64,000 nt of DNA, taken from Agelaius tricolor (taxonomy: Eukaryota > Chordata > Aves > Passeriformes > Icteridae). The position numbers were made by a program, and so were the translations under genes. The notes beneath the pieces were generated by a model, which was given only the letters and a program-made list of their open reading frames with translations, was not told the DNA's origin and did not search any database. This document shows positions 13,206 through 25,947 of this stretch, in pieces. Numbering within the stretch: the stretch's first letter is position 1; each line of letters begins with the position of its first letter. The stretch is taken from the NCBI GenBank assembly GCA_023055355.1, contig JALJCS010000015.1, positions 19,643,516 to 19,707,515 on the forward strand. The letters are read 5' to 3'.

Positions 13206-14463
13206 CAAGCGTGACGGCAGGATTTCAGCCCTACTGTCTCGCCTTGGAGCTCAGCCCCACAGAAGGCTCCGGCTCCCTGGCGAGCGGGCACTGATGCCAA
13301 GGCGATGCCTGCTCCAGCATCCCTGAGCTGGGATGCCAGCAGCCCTTTGGCACAGCCGTAGGGGGGTCCAGCGGATTTAGGCACACCCAGAGTGACGGGA
13401 GCGGGGCTCAGCTTGCCGCAGGTAGCGCTGCCCGGCTCGACAGATAGTCAATACCTCATTTGAGGTTTAGCCTTTCAAGCATTTCCCATTCATTTCAGCA
13501 AATGGATCGACTCCCACGGCTGCGGGAGGATCGAAGGGCCCCCCTCGCAGCCCTCTGGCTGGCCGGGCTGGCAGGGCCGGGGCTGCCCGGCCGCCCCTCC
13601 CGGCAGCTCGGGGCGTTAATGGGAGGTCGATGCGGCGCTAACGACCGCTCTGGGGGTGACCTTCGAGCAGGTCGAGGGAGAGAGCTATTCCAGCAAGAAA
13701 ATTGCGGCTTCAGCCCGCTGGCTGGTTCAGGAGGCTAATTGCAGAGGGGCTGGCCGCTGAGGCTTGGGGGTGATGGTTCACATCTTGTCTGGGTTTCAGG
13801 TCCCTCAGCGCTCATCCCGCTGCAGACTCCAAGCTGCAGCTGAGCCGGCTCTGGCTGTGCCCAGTCTCGCACATTGCAGCCCTGTTCCTTCCAGATCCAC
13901 TCCCACAGCCCATCCCGGCACATTTCCCACGAGTCATTCCCTCCCAAAGCATCAGGGATGTTACTCGGGCTTCAAGGAAGCATCCAAGCACTTCTCATCG
14001 ACTGGTTGTTACCTGAAGTTGTGTCCACGGGGAGGATTCACAGGCTGGGAAACAGAGCAGCTCTGCTGCTGGTAAACCCATCACCCTTGGGGGCAGCTCC
14101 AGGCCCTGCTCAGGCCCAAAATTTGGGCTCAGAGCAGCTCTCCCTCGATTATAGCCCACACTGGAGCTCATTAATGGGTCATGGATGCGGTGACGAGTGA
14201 GCCCTCACTGAGACGATCATTCCCACTTTGGAGTGGCCGTTCCTTCCCATGGATGGGCTCCAAGGTGGCAACTGTCGCTCCACCGATGGGGTCACCACTC
14301 CAGGTGCCACCACTTTGCACAGCAGATGCTGAGAGCGTTCCCAGGACACGACCATGGCACAGCCGGGGCCCCCGTGTCCCCTGCAGCCGGGATGCGCCAG
14401 CCGAGCCTCCCAGGTGCAGGGAGGGCGATTTTTTGGGGACAAGGCGGTTGCAAAGGTCACTGT

Positions 14464-14476
14464 TGCCCTCTGCTGG
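14464..14476 (-). promoter_or_regulatory. CTCF-like motif, reverse orientation
   Basis: On the minus strand CCAGCAGAGGGCA is an exact match to CCASYAGRKGGCA. It points away from the plus-oriented cluster at 17.2 kb. Confidence 0.45.
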
Positions 14477-15225
14477 TCCAGGGACAGGGAGAGCGGGGAC
14501 AGCCCGGCTCCCACCCCGGGGTCTCAGCCGGGCTGGCCGGGACACCGCTGTCCCTTGATGCCACCGTGTGCTGAGTGTGCCCGTGCTCAGCCCGGCTGTC
14601 ACCGCCCCGGCAAAGTCGTGTGTGCCTGTTCCACCCCCCTGGCTGGCAAAGAGCCTTTCTGGTCCCATGTCCCTGTTATCTCTCACTTAAGGCTTTTCCT
14701 TACAGGCACTGCTGCTAGCTGAGCCTGCAGAGACACTCAGCCGAGCTGGGCAATGCCTTCCACGCAGGAAATAAATCAAATCTCCAGGAAATAAATCAAA
14801 TCTCCGGGGTAGAGATCTAATCTCCACCCCCAGGGGATTGCAACCTACCCTGGAGTCACGCTTCCTCCCACCCCCATCTCCATCCCCAGGCAGAAAGTGC
14901 CCATCCCAACAGGTAACTCCCTCCTCCCTCCTCCCTCCCTCACTCCAAAGCTCCGTAATTTTCCCTCTCATAAGCAAATCCATAGGAGGTACAGGGAGGC
15001 TGGCATCCGGAAGGCAAAGTCTGAAGATTGCTAAATCCAAAGCTGTCGTTGCAGTCCCAGCACTGGCAGAGGGCCCGGCCAAAGCTGCCCTGCCTGCGGG
15101 TCCCCAGGCTTGGCACCAGAGCTGCTGAGCCAGAGCCTGCCTGGCAATTCCTGCCCACGCCACGGCCTTGGAAGCTCCAAGGCACACGGGGAGGAGGGAG
15201 GGATGACGCTCTGTGAGCAGTGGGG

Positions 15226-15530
15226 AGATGCCTCAAGAGCCCCAGGAAAAGGGAATCTCATGGGAGCCTGGTTATGCAGCAGCAGTGCTGACACACACTG
15301 GGGATGGGAGATGTCTCAGGACTCTGGGGAGGGAGAATCCCTTGGGATCCTGCTTATGCAGCAGCACCAGGCTATGGGAATGGGAGATGTCTCAGGACCC
15401 TGGGGAAGGAGAACCCTTGGGATCCTGGTTATGCAGCAGCATCAGGCTATGGGAATGGGAGATGTCTCAGGACCCTGGGGAAGAAGAATCCCTTGGGATC
15501 CTGGTTATGCAGCAGCATCAGCTGCAGGGT
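15226..15530. repeat. 75-bp minisatellite, four copies
   Basis: Units contain GGGAGATGTCTCAGGACCCT and GATCCTGGTTATGCAGCAGC; the core recurs at 15311, 15387 and 15462, with a diverged first copy at about 15226. Confidence 0.9.
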
Positions 15531-17202
15531 GTGGGCACAGCCGTGGGTCTGTCAGGCGAGCTGGGGGTGTTGTCTGTGCGTGGCCCCTCCTGCCACCAGG
15601 AGCACGGACCTCCCCCAGGTTCCTCTGTGTCCTGCTCCCGGGTCCTGTATCGTGCTCACAAACCCCTGTCAATAAGCATTAAGAAATCATCCAGCTCGCT
15701 GGGGAAGGGAAAAATCTGTAGGGTTAAGATAAAGACATGATGACAGAGCAAGACAGGGAGTTATCTCGGGCATGGGGGAAGGAAACAAGAGCAGGGAGGG
15801 AGGGAAGGAGGGAGGGGGGGAGCAGGGCTGATTTCTCCTGCAGAGCAGCAGCCTGCCAGGCTGAAGGTCAGCAAAGGGCTGTAGCAAATCAGTTTTTAAT
15901 TGAAAACGAGCCCAGCAATGACGCCTGGGCACTGTTACCTGCGTGGGGATGCTGGAGCAGGCTGCCACCAACAGCTTTGCTCTCCAAATACACAAGGGAT
16001 TATTCTTCCAGCAGCACAGCTCCCCAAGGAAAGCCATGTGCAGGGAATCACAGCCCCTCCTGCATCCCTTCAAGGGAGGAAAGCTGGGAGAGAAGCATCC
16101 TGCTGTCCTGCTACCTCCCAACGAGAGCAGGAGGTGGAGGAGAAGGACCCTCTTTGGATCCGGTGTTCAGAGACACATGGAGAAACCACAATTTCCTCGA
16201 AACTTTGCATCTGCTGGAGCTCGGCGGCAGCTCTGACAAGCAGGGGTTGTGCTCTATTGGATCCATACGTTATTCTGTGCAACCCGAGCCAAGATCCCGC
16301 CGTGGGATTTGTGGGGCCTCGTCAGGAAAAAGTTCCAGAGCTCAAGAGGTTCCCAGGCAGCTACAACCAGGCTGCATCCTCCTTCCTGCCCCAGGTGTTC
16401 CTCCCAGCAGAGATATCCCTTTCGTTCCCACCACTGTCCCACCTCCCAGGTAGCTCTGGTGGGGACCTGCTGGCTCTGGTGGTGTTCCCAAGAGTCCATG
16501 GATTCAAGCTGTGCATCCCAATCCACCCAGCATCCTCCTTGTGTCTGGAGAAAAGCATCCCCAGACATGCCTTCAGCCCCCACAGCTTTCCCTTACTGTT
16601 CACTTTCATGTCAGCTCTTCCCATCTTCTCCTTACGGGTCCCAGTTCCCTTCTCTCATTAGGGAGAAGGAATGGATGTGACCCCACATGGCTTAGGAGCA
16701 CCAGAGTGGCTTGGAAATGCTTTGGTTTTGGCAGAGGAGTGGGAAGCAGAAGTTCACAGGAACAGAGAAACTCAAGGTGCTCCCAAATAACAGCCCAGAG
16801 CCCACCAGCACCACCAGCACTGGCATGGACAGGAGCCACGTAGAGGCTGGAGGAGAAAGCACAGCTCCTGCCAGCCTTGTCCAGCTGTGTTCTGCCAGAT
16901 TCTTGGCCTCAGGGTCCATCTGACAGGCAGACACCACTCCTGGGAAAGCATCTTGGTTTGAAAGACAGGTGTCTGCCAAGGAAGGCAGGAATTGCCCTTG
17001 GGACAGCAAAAAAAATCACCACCTTCCCTCCGAATTATTATCACTTTGAAATTAGGATGTTTTCAGGTGACAATGAGAGGAAAAGGAACAACATTTATTT
17101 ACTAGGATGTGTAAAAAGGCAAACAAACAACAAAAAGAGCAGAAACCCAAGCGCGGCCTCTCCCACCTGAGGGCGCGTCCCCTGCGCTGCAGTTCCAGGC
17201 AC

Positions 17203-17305
17203 GGCCACCAGGGGCGCTGCTGGCTGCCGGCTGGGCGGGGCGTGGTTCCTCCGAGCCGGCAGGGGGCGCTGTGGTGCCGGTTCCTCCGAGCCGGCAGGGG
17301 GCGCT
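17203..17305 (+). promoter_or_regulatory. Three tandem CTCF-like motifs
   Basis: GGCCACCAGGGGCGCT (17203-17218), GCCGGCAGGGGGCGCT (17255-17270) and the same again at 17290-17305 resemble the CTCF core CCASYAGRKGGCR, all on the plus strand. The second and third are part of a 34-bp tandem duplication (GGTTCCTCCGAGCCGGCAGG). They are in a small CpG-rich patch (17155-17410). Confidence 0.55.
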
Positions 17306-17335
17306 GTGGTGCCGCGGGTCTCCCTCACGCGGGGA

Positions 17336-17416
17336 TGGTGGGCGGCATGGATGGCGAGGGCGGGCCGCAGCAGGAACGGCGGCTGGAAAGGCGGGGAGGA
17401 GCAGATACCGCAGGAG
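17336..17416 (+). other. Candidate plus-strand first exon in the 17.3-kb CpG patch
   Basis: An ATG at 17336 opens MVGGMDGEGGPQQERRLERR and a good donor (CAGGAG|GTAAAG) follows at about 17416. It is CpG-rich. No protein similarity is recognised. It could start a lncRNA or be chance. Confidence 0.2.
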
Positions 17417-17586
17417 GTAAAGATGGAGCTGAAACTCCACAGCTGTAGAAAGAGCCACAGGGTGTCCCGGCAGGCAGTGTAGCAAAAAACTCAGGGCAGC
17501 GGCAGCCGGGTTCGTGAACGTGGCCGGGAGAGGCTCATCTGGAGGGGAAAAGGGCCCAGGGTTCTGGGTTCTCCCCTGAGGGACAA

Positions 17587-17677
17587 ACTTCTGTCAAGAC
17601 AGATTTGCTGCCCTCAGGCACTCAGAAACCAAAGTAAAGACCAAAAGCTGGGAACGGGGGAGTTGCCCCTCACCCTA
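17587..17677 (+). repeat. 91-bp direct repeat, left copy
   Basis: It contains CAAGACAGATTTGCTGCCCT and CAGAAACCAAAGTAAAGACC and matches 18951-19041 with four transitions only. It starts and ends abruptly. Confidence 0.95.
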
Positions 17678-18950
17678 CAGATGGTGACGGTGCCTTCCAG
17701 TGAGGTCGGGTGTTATAAGGTCCCAATGCAATGGCTGCTCCCATGAGCAGAACTTTGTTTGCAGTAGGAGAAGACAGCAGGAGACAGAACCCTGCAATGG
17801 TGGCAAATTCTCCCCACAGCAACCCCAGCCTGTCTCCCCTCAGATGCTGAGAGAGAGAGGAGCCAAGCTCAGCCCCCCACCGAAATCTCGAGGTATCTTT
17901 GCCCTTCCAAGCAGAAAACCCCCTTGGTAACAGAGTAGCCAACTGCACCCTTCACCCATCTTGGCCATTTCCTTTGTCTCTTAAATACAGGTCATTATTT
18001 TCTCTTAGCAACATTTGGGACAAAATTCCATGAGAGAAGGAAAAATCCTAACCCCCAACAGAAAACAAGTGCTCAAGGAGAAGAACAGTCCAGCCATTGA
18101 GGAGGTGAGAAAGATGGTTCTTTATGTTGAGGAACATCATGGCTCAATTTTTCAGACCATTGTTGGCAATTCTAGTCACTCCCAGGCACATCTGGATGAA
18201 TTTCATGGAGAGTTTGGCCAATGCAGAGAGGTCCTTGATGGCTCCTAACCTCAGAAGGTGACCAGCCCCCAGAACAGGGTGGATCTCCTGGTGAAGCAGC
18301 TCACAGCCCTTTGCCAGGCCGGGTTTGCCAGGATTTATCCCTACTGCAGGGTTCCAGGCAGGCTGAGGCAGAGAGTGGCTGAGCCCACAAGCCCCTGACA
18401 AGGTCCTGAGCAAACAGATCCCAGCTGTCGCCCTTCCCGGCAGGAAGCAATAAACACACACCTGCTGTGAGGGGAGCTGGGAGGGCTCCGTGGCAGCCAC
18501 TGCCTTTGCCAGGAGCGATCTGCTCCCTCCTCCCCTCACCATCCCTGGGCAGAAATTCCTGTTCCTGGGATGCCTGGCTGAGGGAAATCGAGCCAAGGGT
18601 TGGACCATGCCTGGGATGATGACACATCTCTGCTGCTCAGAGGGTTTTTGGGGTGGAAAGAAAGGAAGTCACCCCCTCCTCTGTACTGCCTCATGGCATG
18701 GAGAACCTAGAGGTAAAGTGGATTTTTGGATGCTCTGCCACTACCAGCTGGGAGACCCCCAGCTCTGTATCTGGTCCAAACGAGCCCAAAATGAGCTTTG
18801 TCCCTCAGCATCCTTGTGGGATGCAGCTGGAAAAAATCATTGCTCCTGCTTTGAGCAGAGCAGCTCATGTACTTCAGTGGTGCTTACGAAGATGAATCCC
18901 TGTCTGGAAACACTTCCCCTGAATTAATATCCATTTTTTTCTCCATTAGC

Positions 18951-19041
18951 ACTTCTATCAAGACAGATTTGCTGCCCTCAGGCACTCAGAAACCAAAGTA
19001 AAGACCAAAAGCTGAGAACAGGGGAGTTGCCCCTCGCCCTA
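18951..19041 (+). repeat. 91-bp direct repeat, right copy
   Basis: The partner of 17587-17677, 1364 bp away, about 96% identical. The enclosed 1.27 kb could be an inserted or retroposed element, but I recognise no gene in it. Confidence 0.95.
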
Positions 19042-22000
19042 AAGTTCAATATGGTTAAACAAAACCTGATTATTCCTATCAATCCTGCTTTCCTCCATGG
19101 AGCATTCCCGTGCCACAGCGTCGGGAGATGCTAACTCACTGCTGCTGCCTTTAAGGGAGTTGTTCCTGATTCAGACCAGGGCCAAGGATCAGCTCTGAGT
19201 GTCCCCAGCAAGCAGCAGGATGCTCAGGGATTAAGCCTGACATGCATCACCCCTGAGGGACAAGGAGAAGCTGTCCCTGCAGTTTCCCATGGGAAGGGGG
19301 AGTGGAGGGGGAGAGCCATTAAGCAGCTCCTTACCCTGGGAATAATTAATCTGCAAAGCCCACGAGGAGGGAACGGCTGTGTTGCCCTCTCCGTGCTCCC
19401 ATTTCCAAGGGGGAGCCTGGAAAGGTTCCAGTCAGATCCCATCTCGTGGTAGGGGGTCCCTGCTCACCATCTATGGGGTCTTCAAGGGCATAGGAGTCCC
19501 TGCCAGCCTGGAAAGGGGCATCCAAAGGGCTGGGCAGGGCCACCTTGGCTCCCTAAAGCAGCACCCGGGGGCGTCCCCAGCGTGCTGAGCCTCGGGAAGG
19601 CTGAGCCTGTCCCCAGCCTCCGGGCAGCCTTTCTGAGCTGGAGCGTTTTTAATCTGGAGCTGTGGAAATTCGGGCAGCTCTCCAGCCCTCGGAGCTGTTC
19701 TGCAGTTTGGCTTTTAGCTCCTGCACCCAGGGCAGAGGCAGGAGCAGGGCTGTGCCCCCCCAGCTCTGCCCCACACACGGGCATGTGCGCCAGCACATCT
19801 CATTGTTATAAATGATCTTCCTGCTTTCCTCAGGGCTTTGGAGCTGGGATCGGTGCAGCAGGAGGCTACAACCAGCCCTGCCGTGCTCTATGGGCAGCAC
19901 AGCATCCCCAGGGTCACCTTTTGGTCCTGGGGACAACTTCAGCCCGGTCCTCAGTGCTCAGGCAGAGCCCAGCGGGGCAGAGGGTGATGCAGGCGGGGGA
20001 GAACCAGCATCCTCCGAGAAACCCTCCTGGGGACAAAGCACCAGAAAGCCGCTGGTGAGTGCTACGGCTTTGCAAGAGCCTGGAGCTCTGGAAAAGCAGG
20101 AGGGCTCGGCACAGCGGTGCCTTTGGGATGTGCTCTCCCTGCCAGCACCTGCCACCTGTGGCAGCCCCTTCCCCAGCCCTTTGATCCGCCTCCAGCTCCC
20201 GGCTCTCCTCGGCATTCGCCTCTTGCTCTCTCTAGGGATTTTCCAGACCACCTGGGGAGAAGCATTCCTGCATTCCCCCGTGTGGCCCGCTGCCGGCGTC
20301 AGCTCCTGGAGCCAGCCTTGTCTCTGCCTCCATGGCTGCCTTGCTCTGCCGTGCCAAAACCCAGGCTCCCAAAATACTCCGAATTTACAGAGCAATTGCT
20401 TTTCCCCAGCTCCCCTGGGCCTGTGGTGAGGGTTTGCAAAAGCTTTTTATTCGGATGTGCAAACACCAGCGGGTCTAAAGCCACTCTTTAAGCTGGGACT
20501 GGCAGGGTTTTATCAACCCAGCGCCTCAGGAAGGTTCACCAGCCCAACCTGCCCTGTTTACTGGGAATTCATTGCTCTCCTGTGCTGCACTAGGCCGAGC
20601 TGTTCCACAGCAGCACTGCTGGGCTTCCATGGAGAGCATTCTGCAGGACTGCAGGATGGGGCTGTGTGGTCTGTGCTGGCACTGGGATCCCCACCACCCC
20701 TCTCCAGCATCCCCTGTACCACGAAACCCCAACTTCACCATCAAAGCCAACCCCAGGCGTGCCCCAGTCCCCTCATCTCTGTCACCCCCATTACCTCCCA
20801 TGGACCCAGCCTGCAGGATACAGCCCCTGCTCCCCGCCTCTGTGTCCAAGGAGAGCCAGCCCCCGGTGGTTTCACCCCCCCTCCTTCCCTTGCAGGCTGT
20901 TTTTCTCCTCCTCTCCTCCTTCCATCAAGCAGCAAATATGCTTTCAGAGCAATAAGACGGCTGTTCAGCCTTTGGAACAAATGTTCTCTGCCAGGCTTCG
21001 AGCACAGGGGCGGAGGGGGGACTCACACTGATTTAATGACAGTGATTTAAGCAATTTGATCCATTTTTATGGCGCATTTACAGTTAGGGGAAAGGGAAGG
21101 GAAAAAAAAAAAAAAAAGAGGAGAGAGAGAGAAACACAGGAGTGGAACGGAGGCAGGAAAGGTTAGGGAACGCACCCCAGCAGGCGCTCGGGGAGGGAGA
21201 GAGGCTGTCACAAGCTGTTCCCCTGGCTGCTCTGCCAAGGCGAGGCCTCGCCAGCCTCCTGCGCCCGGCTCTGAAATCTGGCTCGTGTCAGCGTCAGCTC
21301 CCTGGGGCTGCAGCTCGCCCAGGAGGTGCTGCAAAGCCTCCCCAGGTCACATGGATCCAGGGATGTGGGGTCAGGGTAGGGCAGCACCTCCTTTTCATTG
21401 GGAAAATGCAGCAAGGGCACAGCCGAGCCCCAGCTCTCATCCTGCTCCCATGAGAGGAGTCCCCCATTCACCCCTAAGGGAAATCCCTCCAAGATCCCAT
21501 CCATTTCCCAATTCCAGCTGTAGGAATAGAAGGTACACTTTTTGGGTGCTGAGGGATAGCTGCCTGTATAAACACACTACATCCACTTGGAATGGAGGTG
21601 AAAACAGAGCTCTGAGCTCACCCAGCTCAGAAAACTCCAGCCCCAGAGAGCCTTTCCCATGGTTCTGCTGAGACCTGGCCCCTCATTCCATGTGCTCTGC
21701 ACAGCTTCATCCTGGCCCCACTCTGTATCTCCCAGCTGGCTCTCAGCATCCCAGAAATTCCAGCCAGATGTGGGCCATGCCAAGGGACCCTGCTGTGGAT
21801 TGCACCTCGTATTCCACGGGGCTCTCTGAAGGGAGGTGCTGCACCTGTGGGAATGCTGCCAACCCCCCCTGCCCCATCCTGCCCTGCCCTGCCCCTCCAG
21901 TGGGGAATGACCCCCAGTAAATCCAGGATGCACCAGCCCAGACATCACAGAGTAACAGAATTGGTGGCCTAACTCTGCTCCTCCCTCGGGAAGAGACCTT

Positions 22001-22900
22001 GGATATGCCCACACTCAACTTGACAACAACCAGCCAGCTTGGCTCTGTGGGAAATGGAAGAAATTCCATGCAAAATCCTAAAGGATCCCTCCTGGGGGTC
22101 CCCTCTGCCACAGCTGGTGGCTTTGTGGGACCAGAGCTGGCTGAAGCATCGCACTCTGCCCAAATCCTCATGTCCTTGGCAGCACCTTGAGGACGCAGTA
22201 TCAGGGAAAACACACATGGACTTACCCTGCTCCTGGCTGGAGAGCAAAGTGAGTCCTGCCTCAGGAAAACTGAGGGGGGAAATGTCATTCCAAGAGAGTT
22301 TACATCAATAAACAGAGGGGAGCAGCCTTTTACCAAACCCCATCCACAACAAACTTCCAACTGCATCCTCCCACTCCACCTGCAAGGGAAGCCCTGTGCC
22401 AAGAGCTCCCCCTGTTCCCAGAGGGTTTGGGTGCTGGTGGTCCCTCACTCTGCTGCTCCATCACTTGTGCAAAGCCAAGGCTGTCCCAAAACATGGATCT
22501 CAACCCCTGATATCCCATCTGAGTGCCCCAGCCTGCTGCAGGCACAGGGATTGGGAAGCTGCAGCACCACTGAAGCTGTCACCCTGCAGAGATGCTGCAC
22601 AGCCCCATCACTTGAGCATGATTTATCCAGCTTGATGCCCTTTGTATCCCACAGGAATGAGTTGTGGCACCTGGGAGCTCTCTGCAGCATGGGGAAAGGG
22701 GCACCCAGGGACTGCACAGCAATGGGGGAGCTCCCAAAGCAGACTTTGGCAGCCCACACCTCCCCAAGGAGAATGAGGATGGAAAAGGTTGCACAGAGAA
22801 TCCATCTTCCTGCTTGACTGCTCAGTCCCACAGCCAGGAAAACCTTTCCTGGAAGCCAGTGGAATTTTTCCCTGCTCATTTCTTTGGTTTTTATTATATC

Positions 22901-22926
22901 TTTTTTTTTTTTTTTTTTTTTTTTTT
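22901..22926. repeat. T26 homopolymer
   Basis: An uninterrupted run of 26 T. No processed pseudogene body is recognised on either side. Confidence 0.98.
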
Positions 22927-25596
22927 ACTATCAAGGCCCATCTGGAGGCTACAAATGCCCTGCAGGTCTATAAGGGATGGGCTTTGAACACATCCCAAAA
23001 AGTTCTGCCTGGAGTGCCACCATGGGAGCTGGTGGCACTGACACCTCCATGGACCCAGGGACATCCAGGGGAGCAGCAACCCCAGCCTGGCCTCGGGGGG
23101 GTTGTTGCCTTTAAATACCTCCAAAGGAAGAGGGAAAAAAAGACAAGGGAAAAAAATTCCAAGCAGCAAACAAAATAAATCTTCCTCTCCAAGCCAAAAC
23201 AGAGAGAAAATAGCCAGGGACCTTGGCCGGGAAGTTGTTTATTATAGTCCTGGGGTTCACTGCCAATTTCAGCAGTTGGACAATTTTCCTTTTGCAGCCC
23301 AGAAATAGCCACCCCTTCTCTGGGCAGCCCTGGGTGCTGCGAGGGGGGCTCCTCTCCTGGACTCCCAAAACATCCCTGCTCCAGCTCAGGGGGGTCCCTG
23401 AGCTGCCCGGACCCCCGGGCAGGCAGAGGCTTTGCTTTGGCAAAGGGATTTTCAGGAATCACCCGCAAAGCCGAGATCCCGCAGGCGAGCAGAGCCCCGG
23501 CCCTGCCTGCAGCGGGATGTGCTGCCAGGCGCAGCTGCCCTCTGGCTTTGTTTCCAGGGATTAAAAGGGAAAAAAAAAGAAGAAAGGACTGAAGCCCAGG
23601 AGAGCAGGAGCGATGGACACACCTGCCTGTGGCATCACCCCGCAGCTGCTCCCCCTTCACCCCCAGGAAAGGGGCAGCTGCTGCTCGGTGGGCTCGGGGG
23701 GTCCCATGGGAATACGGAATGCTGGAACAGGAATGGGGAACATCGGGATTGCTGCGTTCCCTTCGCCTCCCTCTCCTCATCCCATGAAGACGTAGGACAA
23801 AGGGAAAGGCAGGCTGCCTATAGCACGCGGCCTTTTGTCTTTCAATTAAAAACAAACACAAAATAAGAGCCGGGAGGGACCCGCCCGCTGAGGCCGCGCG
23901 GCTCCTTCGCACAGGCGGCTCCGCCGGCTTTCCTCACCCCAAAGGAATCCGCGGGCCGGGAAATCAAATCCACGTGGGATGCGAGAGAACGCTCCTAAGG
24001 GGCCACACGCCCCCCTGAAAGCCCCCGGCCCCCCGGGGGAACGCTCCTCCCTCGCAGAGCCGGCAGTGGCACAGCTCCAGCTCCGGCACATTCCCTCTCC
24101 TCTCCTCCCTCCCTCCCTGCCATCCCTCTGGTCCCCAAATGTGGGCATGGGGATGGGAAGCTCCTACCCTGCATCCTCCACAGTGGATCCAGCCCCTGGC
24201 ATCCCCCAGGAGGCTTTGGATGTCCCCAGCCCAGGAGGAGATGCTCATGGTGGTGTTTTACCTCCTGCCCAACGCCGGTGTCATCGCTGCCTTCTGCAGG
24301 TGACAACGGCAGAAAGCACAGGGTCCTGGGCCACCAGGTGGGTGGGGAGAAAAGCAGCGTGCCAAAGAGGATCGAGGACAGCTGGATGTTGCAGAAAAGC
24401 ACCTGGAGGAGGCACACCTGGAGTCTGGGAGCACCGCTCAGCGCCATCAACAGGCTCTGAGGTTGCTGAGTGTTCTTGTAGGAAAGGACTGAGCCCCACG
24501 GGTGATGCTCAAAACCCAGGAGATGCTCAGTCCCCTCTCCTCGACCCACTAAACCCATAAAACCACCAGGAAATCACATTATTGTTACACAGAAGCTGAA
24601 ACTCTATCTGGCCAAGAGAATTTCCAGAAAAATCTGCTTCACTGCATCTCCCTGTATCCCTGGGGCAGCACTGGGGTTTGCTCCCCTCACTGCCCCTGCA
24701 AGTCAGGGTCATGTCAGGCTTTTGGCCAGGGCCCCAGGAACCCAATTCCCTGCTTTGTGAAGGAAAAATTAAATTTTCATTCAAATTTTCACTTTGGCAG
24801 CCAAGATATCGGCTCAATTTCCACCTGCTGCTCTGAAGCCTTCGCTTTGCATGGGAGAAGCGCACAACTGAGAGTTTTCAATTATAGAGAACTTGCATAT
24901 AAGGGCAGGAACAGCCAGGAGTATGGATTTGAAGCCTAAAAAACATCAAAATAAAAACAAAATGAGAGGCACTCGGAAGGACACGCTGCCCCAGGAGGGA
25001 CCAGCTGCTGCTTGGCTGGGTGGAGCAGGGCCACCGCTGTCAGCCTATGGATGTGCTTGTTCCAATCTCAGTGCCAACAGCTTGTGACACGGAGTTGGGC
25101 CCTTCTCTCCCCAAAATCAGCCCTGCAGGTCTGGCTGGGAGGTGCCAGGGCTGAACTCGAGCCAGGTTTGAAGCAGGGATGTGAGGCAGGTTTGGACCTT
25201 TCCCTTGAAGGATGCGTGAGTGGGGCTGCCTCCCCCAGGCTATTGCTGTACCCTCTTCCAGAGGGATAAAAGAGTATTTATCCTCCCTGAAGGCTGGGGA
25301 TTCCCACTCTGAAGCTGCAATTAGACTGGAAACTGCTCCAAGTTTCATCAGTGGATTTGGAAAGGTGGGTGGGAGAAGAGGGGAGCTTGGCACTGTTGGG
25401 CTTGAATGCAGTGGCCTGGAGCCCCAAGAGCAGCTCATCCCAATGTCCTGTAGGAGGAATTTCCACCTGCATCTCTCAGGGATGGCTCTCTGAGATCCAG
25501 CCAGGCTGCTGGGTTGGAACTTCGAGGAGCAGAGGTCCATGAACAGCTGAATCCCATCCCAGCAACCCTTTGTACATTCTAATAAACCCCATCACC

Positions 25597-25947
25597 GTGG
25601 GAAGAGCAGTGCTGGCTCCCAAAATCATCCCAGGGAACAAGAAAACACAGCCTGGCCTCCCCACCTCCAGCATCTCACAATTCCTCCTCCTGTCCCTTCT
25701 TTCCTTGACAGGAGAGACCATCCCCACCTGGCTCTGACCTTTCAGGAGGGTGCAGAGAGTGAGAAGGTCCCTAAATATCATCCCAGATCTCCAGAAATTT
25801 CCCCCCAGGCTGCCAGAGCAGGCAGGGAGCCCCTGGTTTGCAGTCTGGAGCTGCACAGAGCCTGATGACCCCCCCAAGCCCAGCCTTTCACCTCAGTATC
25901 AGCGAATCCCAGTGTGTGGGACCACCAGGAATGTGACATTTGCCAGA
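25597..25947 (+). repeat. 350-bp duplicated segment, copy A
   Basis: It matches 38381-38730 with four substitutions and one 1-bp indel (about 98.6% by eye). It contains GTCCCTAAATATCATCCCAG and a reading frame SLNIIPDLQKFPPRLPEQAG that is open in both copies. It is not a repeat family I recognise. Confidence 0.95.

Larger units (their letters stand above)
12191..17154. other. Intergenic with CpG patches and candidate regulatory sequence
   Basis: CpG-rich at 12350-12640 and 13500-13700. AT-balanced single-copy stretches occur at 12640-12960 and 13150-13520. A 20-bp GGAAATAAATCAAATCTCCA duplication lies at 14767-14806. No exon identified. Confidence 0.45.

Noticed and set aside
18144..18608. 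154-residue minus-strand ORF ending in LSMKFIQMCLGVTRIANNG
   Set aside because: It has a protein-like tail, but no family is recognised and no splice structure supports a gene. It is left as part of the 17.6-19.0 kb direct-repeat finding.
22870..22960. T26 run as the tail of a processed pseudogene
   Set aside because: No coding similarity, poly(A) signal or target duplication is visible next to it.
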